Of a stretch of 5,045 bases of DNA, positions 1-5,045 are shown piece by piece. This DNA is from Bacteroidetes bacterium CG23_combo_of_CG06-09_8_20_14_all_32_9. Lineage in GTDB: Bacteria; Bacteroidota; Bacteroidia; Bacteroidales; GWA2-32-17. The stretch lies in the NCBI GenBank assembly GCA_002771395.1, contig PCSS01000381.1, positions 1-5,045 of the forward strand. The letters run 5' to 3'. Position numbers and translations under genes: made by a program. The notes below the pieces were generated by a model. The model worked only from the letters and a program-made list of their open reading frames with translations. It had not been told where the DNA came from and did no database searches. Numbering within the stretch: the first letter of the stretch is position 1; each line of letters begins with the position of its first letter.

Positions 1-240
1 GAAAGAAGGCATTATTACTTCGTCTAATGGCTTAATATCAGCCAATATTGCTGCCATTTCTAATGCATCAGTACAACTTGTTGTTAATAAGGCTTTCTTA
101 AATCCATATTTATCCTGAAAAAACTGATGGCATTTCTGAGTAAACATTCCATTTCCAGAAAGTTTACCTGAGGATACAGCCTGATATAAATAATGTGTCT
201 CTTTACCAGTTAAATATGGTTTGTTAAAAGGAATATTCAT
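1..240 (-). CDS. wecE: dTDP-4-amino-4,6-dideoxygalactose transaminase, WecE/RffA-like (N-terminal 80 codons; 3' end outside window)
   Basis: This is the start of a PLP-dependent sugar transaminase of the DegT/DnrJ/EryC1 fold. The family converts dTDP-4-keto-6-deoxyglucose to dTDP-4-amino-4,6-dideoxygalactose (dTDP-Fuc4N) with glutamate as amino donor, in the cytoplasm. The ATG at 240 gives MNIPFNKPYLTGKE, which fits the E. coli WecE start (MIPFN...). Residues 23-31 (GKLSGNGMF), 49-57 (LTTSCTDAL) and 72-80 (LDEVIMPSF) line up by eye with WecE segments SGKLCGDGGFT, LTPSCTASLEMAA and GDEVIMPSY. The catalytic lysine and C-terminal two thirds are outside the window, so activity cannot be judged. 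The start is 11 bases past the stop of the GT-C gene, so the two are probably co-transcribed. A transaminase making the gluco epimer (dTDP-Qui4N) is less likely but not excluded. Confidence 0.9.
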   Translation of the reverse strand, partial: MNIPFNKPYLTGKETHYLYQAVSSGKLSGNGMFTQKCHQFFQDKYGFKKALLTTSCTDALEMAAILADIKPLDEVIMPSF

Positions 241-251
241 TTTTTTCAACT

Positions 252-1829
252 TTAATTTACCTTAAATATCGTAATATCTCCCTGCTCTCCTACTTTATTT
301 GTTAAAAAGGGCTTTAATACCTCTTGCTGAAGCGGCTCTGAGCCTACAATAATAATATATTTGGCTCCTTTTTCTATATATTTTTTTAGAATCTCAGGAT
401 TATAATCAAATAGAAAATTAGTCCAACCCGGCTGGTCAATTATATATAAAGAATAGCAGGTACTCATATCCGGGAGAACGATCACTTTATCATCTGATGT
501 AACACCAATTTCTTTCAAATAATCTTTTATGAAAAATAAATCTTTAAAGGATGAGTCCGGAAAATACTGCCAATTGTACCGTTCTATAATTTTTTTATGG
601 TCATAATTAATATTCTGAATTAGCAAGAAAACCAGCCCAAATATAAGAATGGAGTATGATAAAATTCTTATTGTCTTATTTTTAAGATTCTTTAAAAAGT
701 CGTCCATTACCTGAAATGTAATTAGCAATAAAAAGAAAGGAGCAATAAAAAAGCTAATAGTGTAATAATCATGCTCTTTAAGATTACTATACCAAAGCAT
801 AGCAAATCCTAAACTACCTATAATATAAAATAACAATATAGTTAAAAAGGCTTTACTGGCTTTTTTAAATAAGATCATCGCTAAAATAACACAAGCAAGA
901 AATACTTTGTACATGATTGGATCGAAGTACTCATAGTACCATCTGGCAGTAATATTTTCCCATACTAGCTTAATTGACTGCATATCCATTGACCAAATAG
1001 GGTTAAATTGGAATATGTAGTACATTTGCTTATGTGATTCGTTATAATAACTTGCATATAAATACCATGAAAAGATTAAGAAGAAAGGAATTAATAATAA
1101 TAAAAAGCTTTTAAGAAAATTACCAAAAATCAATTCTTTATTCTGTTTAAATTTAATAAAAGGTATTCTCTCGAAGACTAACAATCCTATTAAAACAAAC
1201 AAACTCATTGCTTCAGATAATTTCAACAATGATGCTAAAGCAAATAATACCAGAGCAATATAAAAGTGTTTACCTTTTTTTTCTTTATAAAACAACATAA
1301 AATAGTACCACCCAATAAACGTAAAAGATAATGCAGGAACATTAAGCAGAAAATTGTTAGTATAAAAGATTATCACAGGTGAAATAAAAGAAAAAAAGGT
1401 CAATACCATGGATAAATAATTGTTTGAGATAAATAAGTTAAACGTTTTAAACAAATAGAATAGCCCGATAAAATATACCAGTATTACTAAAAAACGATAA
1501 ATAAATTCATTAAATCCGAATATTTTATATAAAACACCAACGGTAAAATATAATATAGGAAACTCTTCAGTACAATATCCAGTTGTATAATTATCGGACA
1601 AAAGACAATGTAGTTGTGGTTTGAAAAAATTAATATCTTTGTTTGCATAGTTCAATGCTTGCGAGGCGCAATCTGTTTGCCTCCAGCTATGAATAGCCTG
1701 TGGACGATAGTTTATTATTTTATGATAATTAAACCGATAGGACATTACTAACAGGATAATAATAAACAAAGAGTAAATAAATATTTTTGATTTAATAATC
1801 TTGTTTAATCTTTCAAGAAAAATATTCAT
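252..1829 (-). CDS. GT-C fold integral membrane glycosyltransferase, family 39 / ArnT-PMT-like
   Basis: A 525-residue polytopic membrane protein. Enzymes of this type take a sugar from a polyprenyl-phosphate donor and transfer it to a glycan, lipid or protein on the extracytoplasmic side. A first membrane segment (about 13-31) is followed by a large loop, then roughly ten more hydrophobic segments to about residue 404 (for example 110-129, 136-156, 240-259, 328-346, 356-374, 388-404), and a soluble C-terminal domain of about 120 residues. The first loop carries WRQTD (49-53) and TEEFP (87-91), acidic residues placed where GT-C enzymes keep catalytic or metal-binding acids. KEHDYY (351-356) is another motif I associate with this group. 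The ATG at 1829 is the natural start, directly before the first membrane segment. The acceptor and sugar cannot be read from sequence. It lies 97 bases after an ArnC-like gene, a likely source of its lipid-linked donor, and 11 bases before wecE. Confidence 0.85.
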   Translation of the reverse strand: MNIFLERLNKIIKSKIFIYSLFIIILLVMSYRFNYHKIINYRPQAIHSWRQTDCASQALNYANKDINFFKPQLHCLLSDNYTTGYCTEEFPILYFTVGVLYKIFGFNEFIYRFLVILVYFIGLFYLFKTFNLFISNNYLSMVLTFFSFISPVIIFYTNNFLLNVPALSFTFIGWYYFMLFYKEKKGKHFYIALVLFALASLLKLSEAMSLFVLIGLLVFERIPFIKFKQNKELIFGNFLKSFLLLLIPFFLIFSWYLYASYYNESHKQMYYIFQFNPIWSMDMQSIKLVWENITARWYYEYFDPIMYKVFLACVILAMILFKKASKAFLTILLFYIIGSLGFAMLWYSNLKEHDYYTISFFIAPFFLLLITFQVMDDFLKNLKNKTIRILSYSILIFGLVFLLIQNINYDHKKIIERYNWQYFPDSSFKDLFFIKDYLKEIGVTSDDKVIVLPDMSTCYSLYIIDQPGWTNFLFDYNPEILKKYIEKGAKYIIIVGSEPLQQEVLKPFLTNKVGEQGDITIFKVN

Positions 1830-1846
1830 ATATTAAGTCTTAATAT
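1830..1846. repeat. 17-base near-perfect palindrome abutting a start codon
   Basis: ATATTAAGTCTTAATAT consists of two 8-base arms around one central base and ends immediately before the ATG of the GT-C gene at 1829. As RNA it could form at most a 7-bp all-A/U stem with a 3-base loop, so it would be a weak hairpin. As DNA it could be a dimeric regulator site. The region is very AT-rich, so chance is a serious alternative. Confidence 0.3.
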
Positions 1847-1926
1847 TTTACAATTAGCTAACTTATTTGATTTCTTAAGTATTTTATAGAATTATTAAAA
1901 AATCAATTTTTAAATTTCAGTTACTC

Positions 1927-2886
1927 TTAATTTTCATTTGTTTTTGAGATTATATTTGAAGTATCTTTCACCACATATAAAGGTCTTCCTTTAACTTCAG
2001 AGAATATTTTTCCAATATATAATCCTAGTAATCCTAAATTTGCAAACAGTAATCCTCCAATAAAAAAAATCGCAACCATTATGCTGGTCCAACCAACCGG
2101 CACCTCAAAAAGAAAATATCTTATTGCAGTATAAATTCCAAAAATTAATGCAATTACTGAAATTAGAAATCCAAATTTTATAGATAATCTTAATGGTTTA
2201 TTTGAATGATTCACAATTCCATCAATTGCCAGATTAAATAATTTCGAATAAGAATAACTACTCTTTCCATCTTGCCTGAATGAATGTTCAACATCGATAT
2301 ATACCGGTTCAAAACCTAACCATTTTATAAATAATGTAAATATTCGGTTTTGTTCCCTCATCAGTTTAAACTGATCAATAACTTTTTTTGAGTATATACC
2401 AAAATTTCCAACCGTATGGTCTGTTTTCATATCAGTTAAGTAGTCATACATAATGAAGAATAATTTTGATGTAAGCCGCTTCAAAAACTTATCTTTTCTG
2501 TAATACCTCCTACCTAATACTACATCAACACCTTCTTTAGCTTTAGCATATAATTTTATAATTTCTTCTGGTTTATCCTGTAGATCGCAATCCATAACAA
2601 CAACCCAATCACCAGAACAATAATCGATACCAGCTGTAATTGCACAATGTTGTCCAAAATTACGAGAAAGGTTAATGCCTAAAATATTTCTATCATTAGC
2701 TGACAAACCCTTAATCGTATACCATACATTATCAGGACTTGCATCATTTACTAAAATAATCTCATATTTATTAGTAATCAATTTAAAAGTTTCCTTTAAT
2801 CTGATTACTAGTTCCATTAAACTGGTTTTGCAACCATAAACAGGAACAACAACGCTTATAAATGGACTAATATTCATTAACAACAC
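1927..2886 (-). CDS. ArnC/GtrB-like family 2 glycosyltransferase (probable undecaprenyl-phosphate sugar transferase)
   Basis: 319 residues from the GTG at 2886, 316 from the ATG at 2877. The ATG is the better start because the product then begins MNISPFISVVVPVYG, right at the first beta strand. The GT-A domain has SVVVPVYG (11-18), LVNDASPD (45-52), NLSRNFGQH (72-80) and MDCDLQDKPEE (98-108), the metal-binding acidic motif in the form typical of ArnC, GtrB and DPM synthases. The RxxGKSSYS block (204-212) matches the R..GeSkYS block of ArnC. Two membrane segments follow (about 233-259 and 266-292), then the ArnC-type ending GLLGLYIGKIF and GRPLYVV. Length is close to E. coli ArnC (322). The family transfers a sugar from a nucleotide donor to undecaprenyl phosphate at the inner face of the membrane, supplying a GT-C enzyme such as the next gene. 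It starts 12 or 21 bases after the preceding stop, implying one operon. The exact sugar is unknown. Confidence 0.88.
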   Translation of the reverse strand: MLLMNISPFISVVVPVYGCKTSLMELVIRLKETFKLITNKYEIILVNDASPDNVWYTIKGLSANDRNILGINLSRNFGQHCAITAGIDYCSGDWVVVMDCDLQDKPEEIIKLYAKAKEGVDVVLGRRYYRKDKFLKRLTSKLFFIMYDYLTDMKTDHTVGNFGIYSKKVIDQFKLMREQNRIFTLFIKWLGFEPVYIDVEHSFRQDGKSSYSYSKLFNLAIDGIVNHSNKPLRLSIKFGFLISVIALIFGIYTAIRYFLFEVPVGWTSIMVAIFFIGGLLFANLGLLGLYIGKIFSEVKGRPLYVVKDTSNIISKTNEN

Positions 2887-2898
2887 ATTACTTAATAA

Positions 2899-4005
2899 TT
2901 ATCTTTTAATAATTTGGTTATACGAAAGTAAACATAAATTATTTTCTGAATCCAGCACTTTAACAACAACAGACAGAACTTTGAAATTCTCAACATAATC
3001 GGGGAACTGATATTGAATCTTATAAGTTCTACCCAAATACAAAGGCATATAAAATAAGTATTTGTAATTTAAAAAATCAGTCCTTACACCTGGAAATTGT
3101 GTTCCAAAATATTTTGAAATAATTAAACTTGGTATAAGTCCATGTGCAATTCTTCCCTCAAATCCCTTTTCTTTAGCAATATATTCATTAAAATGAATCG
3201 GATTCAAATCATTACTTAATTTGTCAATCAATTCATCTGTAATTTCAATTCTTTCAACTTCAATTTTTCGAGTTGATTTATTTAACATACAATTTACATG
3301 TATTGTGTTATATGACTCAGTTAACTCAAACCCCTCTCTATTCCATACCTTTTGAACAGCAATATTTTGAGTTTGGGTTGAGACTATCATTTTTTCAAAA
3401 CCCTGTTTTCTAAAGTACTCCTGAGTATAACGAATAATATCAGAATATACACCTCCACCAGAATATTCAGGCAAGACACCATATAAAACACCTTCACATT
3501 TTTTTGTATCGTTATCCCACGAACAAGTTGCAAATCCAATATCGATACCATTTTTCTTAACTAAAAATACCACTTTACCTTCAGTTGCAGTATATCCCCT
3601 AGCCCATTCTTTGTAACCATCAAGAATTAATTTTTTATCAAGAAAAGGATTAGAATTATAGTGGCTTATGTAGTTTGGAAAAATTTTACCGGTCAATTCT
3701 TCAATTAAATTGCCATGTTGAGAAGTACACTTTTCAAATTCAAGCTCAACATTCCTAAGTGCTTTGGGCAAATAATTATTGAATTTACATTCATAATAAA
3801 CCAAAGTGTCTGCAACAATATAAGGAAAACCAATAATGTCAAGTTTTGATAATAAATAAAGTTTATTCGAAGGTAAACGAATTATAGCTATATCTGCATC
3901 GTTTTTAATTAATTCCTGTTGAAGATCTTTTGTTTTGAAATCATTAATTTTATCCCGAAAAATTTTCGCTTTGAATCTTTTACTTTCTAATTCTGAATAT
4001 ATCAT
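2899..4005 (-). CDS. Fusion protein: WecD-like GNAT sugar N-acyltransferase + MaoC-type (R)-hydratase domain
   Basis: 368 residues with two domains. Residues 1-240 resemble WecD/RffC, the GNAT enzyme that N-acetylates dTDP-Fuc4N: a divergent N-terminal lobe, the segment SHYNSNPF...YKEWARG (114-137) comparable to WecD SRFRAPWY...YAQWIENAVRG, the acyl-CoA loop PEYSGGGVY (179-187), and STQTQNIAVQKVWNREGFEL (209-228), which corresponds to VATQMGNTAALKRYIQSG in WecD. Residues about 248-366 form a single hot-dog domain of MaoC/PhaJ type. It has NDLNPIH (265-271), in which Asp266 and His271 keep the spacing of the PhaJ catalytic dyad Asp31/His36, followed by GFEGRIAHGL (281-290), FPG (304-306) and MPLYLG (320-325). 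Such domains hydrate trans-2-enoyl-CoA to (R)-3-hydroxyacyl-CoA. The ATG at 4005 is the only good start; an in-frame stop lies 10 codons upstream. With a WecE-type transaminase three genes on, the likely job is acylating dTDP-Fuc4N, perhaps with a 3-hydroxyacyl group. Domain calls are firm; the substrate is inferred. Confidence 0.85.
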   Translation of the reverse strand: MIYSELESKRFKAKIFRDKINDFKTKDLQQELIKNDADIAIIRLPSNKLYLLSKLDIIGFPYIVADTLVYYECKFNNYLPKALRNVELEFEKCTSQHGNLIEELTGKIFPNYISHYNSNPFLDKKLILDGYKEWARGYTATEGKVVFLVKKNGIDIGFATCSWDNDTKKCEGVLYGVLPEYSGGGVYSDIIRYTQEYFRKQGFEKMIVSTQTQNIAVQKVWNREGFELTESYNTIHVNCMLNKSTRKIEVERIEITDELIDKLSNDLNPIHFNEYIAKEKGFEGRIAHGLIPSLIISKYFGTQFPGVRTDFLNYKYLFYMPLYLGRTYKIQYQFPDYVENFKVLSVVVKVLDSENNLCLLSYNQIIKR

Positions 4006-4093
4006 ATAATAACTTTTTAAATTCTGCTTGTTTTAGTATTTATTATTTCTGTTTCTTCCATTATTTTTTTTTGTAAATTGATAATAGTTTAAA

Positions 4094-4123
4094 ATTATTA
4101 ATTCACCCCACTATGTTAATAAT
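4094..4123. repeat. Inverted repeat in the leader of the acyltransferase operon
   Basis: Perfect 8-base arms (ATTATTAA and TTAATAAT) flank a 14-base loop containing the GC-richest run of this gap (CACCCCAC on the plus strand). The element lies between the promoter candidate and the start codon at 4005, so it would be in the 5' untranslated RNA. The stem is all A/U and is followed by only four U residues, so it is a poor intrinsic terminator. It could be a weak leader hairpin or a chance feature of AT-rich DNA. Confidence 0.25.
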
Positions 4124-4157
4124 ATCAGAATATCATTTCTTTTGAATCAGTTACAAG

Positions 4158-4191
4158 CAAATATATTAAACCCCTTTATAGAAAAAACAAA
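4158..4191 (-). promoter_or_regulatory. Candidate Bacteroidota-type promoter (TTTG, 22 bases, TAnnTTTG)
   Basis: On the minus strand TTTG (4191-4188) is followed after 22 bases by TATATTTG (4165-4158), a full match to the TAnnTTTG -7 element of the Bacteroidota primary sigma factor. The spacing is inside the range reported for Flavobacterium and Bacteroides promoters. Transcription would begin near 4150 and run through the acyltransferase, glycosyltransferase, GT-C and wecE genes, leaving a leader of about 145 bases. The position, just after the truncated glycosyltransferase ends, fits an internal operon promoter. Confidence 0.55.
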
Positions 4192-4257
4192 TGTAATAAT
4201 TTCTATATAATTTCAGAAAGTTAATTTAAATTTAGCAATGAAAAAACAAGCTGAAAT

Positions 4258-5045
4258 TTACAAAATCCAAATTGAAATTATTAAGCTGGTCCACCCGGGC
4301 ATTAACACATAACCCATTGAATACTTAATTAATGTAATAATTGCAAACATTATGGACAATCCAGAAACTATTATACCTAATTTCATAGCAAGTTTTATAG
4401 GTTTTTCTGAAAAAGAAAGCATTACATCTAATGCTAAATTCAATAATTTCCTTAAACTATACGAACTTTTTCCAATTTCTCTTTCTGCATGAACAACATC
4501 AATAGTTGTAATTTTAAATCCTACCCATTTTATCATTGCAGGAAAGTAACGAATGGTATCTTTCATCAATATAGTTGCCTGAACTGCTTTCCTGCTATAG
4601 ATACCATAATTTCCGATTGCAGCATCTTGCTTGGTCTCTGTTAAATAGCTTAATACCCAATAAAAAAATTTTGAAATAATCTTTTTAAAAAACCTATCTT
4701 GTCTATTAGCTCTTCTTGCTAATACAGAATCATAACCTTCTTGGATTTTTTTTAATAAATTCGGAATTTCTTCTGGCTTATCTTGCAAGTCACAATCCAT
4801 AACCACAATATAATCACCAGATGCATGGGCAAGACCTGCTGTAATAGCATAATGTTGTCCAAAATTACGGGATAAATTTATTCCTTTTACTTTACTATCA
4901 TTTTGAGCAATTTTTTTTATAACCTGCCAATCGTTTTCGGGGCTATTATCATTTACAAATAAAATTTCGTAATTCTCAATATTCAAGTTTTTAAAAATAT
5001 AAACAAGTCTTGCATACAATTCTTCAATAACTTTTGAACATCTAT
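4258..5045 (-). CDS. ArnC-like family 2 glycosyltransferase, 5' end outside window and C-terminus truncated (possible pseudogene)
   Basis: A paralogue of the glycosyltransferase at 2886-1927, roughly half identical by eye. The frame stays open to the window edge: upstream of the TTG at 5019 it reads RCSKVIEE, aligning with GCKTSLME of the paralogue, so the real start is outside and about 10-15 residues are missing. Counting from that TTG as residue 1, it has LFVNDNSPEN (20-29), NLSRNFGQH (48-56), the acidic motif MDCDLQDKPEE (74-84), RExGKSSYS (180-188, shown with one variable residue) and the first C-terminal membrane segment (about 209-231). It then stops at PGWTSLIISIWIL, within the second membrane segment. 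The usual ending (GLLGLYIGKIF...RPLYVV in the paralogue) is absent, and no reading frame of the following 250 bases restores it. The catalytic domain looks intact, so it may be active, altered or decaying. Confidence 0.8.
   Translation of the reverse strand, partial: RCSKVIEELYARLVYIFKNLNIENYEILFVNDNSPENDWQVIKKIAQNDSKVKGINLSRNFGQHYAITAGLAHASGDYIVVMDCDLQDKPEEIPNLLKKIQEGYDSVLARRANRQDRFFKKIISKFFYWVLSYLTETKQDAAIGNYGIYSRKAVQATILMKDTIRYFPAMIKWVGFKITTIDVVHAEREIGKSSYSLRKLLNLALDVMLSFSEKPIKLAMKLGIIVSGLSIMFAIITLIKYSMGYVLMPGWTSLIISIWIL

Noticed and set aside
1895..1917. A/T-only hairpin with a T run after the full-length ArnC-like gene, considered as an intrinsic terminator.
   Set aside because: The stem contains no G-C pairs, the arms are imperfect (five against six bases) and the loop is two bases. 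The next gene follows in the same direction, so termination is not convincing.
2875..2886. GTG start at 2886 for the full-length ArnC-like glycosyltransferase.
   Set aside because: The ATG at 2877 gives a product that begins just before the first beta strand, as in relatives, and leaves more room after the preceding stop. The GTG adds only three residues (MLL) without support.
4017..4061. A 14-codon minus-strand reading frame (MEETEIINTKTSRI) in the leader of the acyltransferase gene.
   Set aside because: It is very short, has no recognisable ribosome site and no family resemblance, and AT-rich leaders often contain such frames. It is mentioned only as part of the leader.
5017..5019. TTG at 5019 as the true start of the second glycosyltransferase.
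   Set aside because: The frame continues upstream to the window edge with residues that align to the paralogue's N-terminal helix, so the TTG is an internal leucine codon.
1..5045. CRISPR arrays, tRNA or rRNA genes, insertion sequences and plus-strand genes.
   Set aside because: No regularly spaced repeats, no tRNA-like or rRNA-like stretches, no transposase and no terminal repeats were seen. The plus strand offers no convincing reading frame outside the shadows of the minus-strand genes.

Overview
The window is AT-rich and looks like part of a surface-polysaccharide (O-antigen, capsule or lipid-linked glycan) gene cluster. All recognisable genes lie on the minus strand, so transcription runs from high to low coordinates. 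The strong AT bias, the absence of clear Shine-Dalgarno sequences, a TTTG / TAnnTTTG promoter candidate and the protein families suggest a member of the Bacteroidota. This is an inference; no rRNA or marker gene is present.

In transcription order the layout is: (1) an ArnC/GtrB-like family 2 glycosyltransferase (5045 to 4258) that enters from outside the window and stops early, without the usual last ~40 residues; (2) a 252-base non-coding gap holding a Bacteroidota-type promoter candidate; (3) a two-domain protein (4005 to 2899), a WecD-like GNAT sugar N-acyltransferase fused to a MaoC-type hot-dog (R)-hydratase domain; (4) a second, full-length ArnC-like glycosyltransferase (2877 or 2886 to 1927); (5) a 97-base gap; (6) a polytopic GT-C (family 39-like) glycosyltransferase (1829 to 252); (7) 11 bases later, the first 80 codons of a WecE/RffA-type dTDP-4-amino-4,6-dideoxygalactose transaminase (240 to 1, running off the window).

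Read together, the genes resemble the logic of ArnB/ArnA/ArnC/ArnT (L-Ara4N transfer to lipid A). A transaminase makes a nucleotide amino sugar and an acyltransferase caps the amine. An ArnC-like enzyme moves the sugar to undecaprenyl phosphate, and a GT-C enzyme transfers it to a glycan on the far side of the membrane. The most notable item is the acyltransferase-hydratase fusion. Its hydratase dyad (Asp266/His271) is intact, so one polypeptide could make an (R)-3-hydroxyacyl-CoA and attach it to dTDP-Fuc4N. That role is a hypothesis. The truncated second ArnC-like gene next to an intact paralogue suggests duplication or recombination in the cluster.
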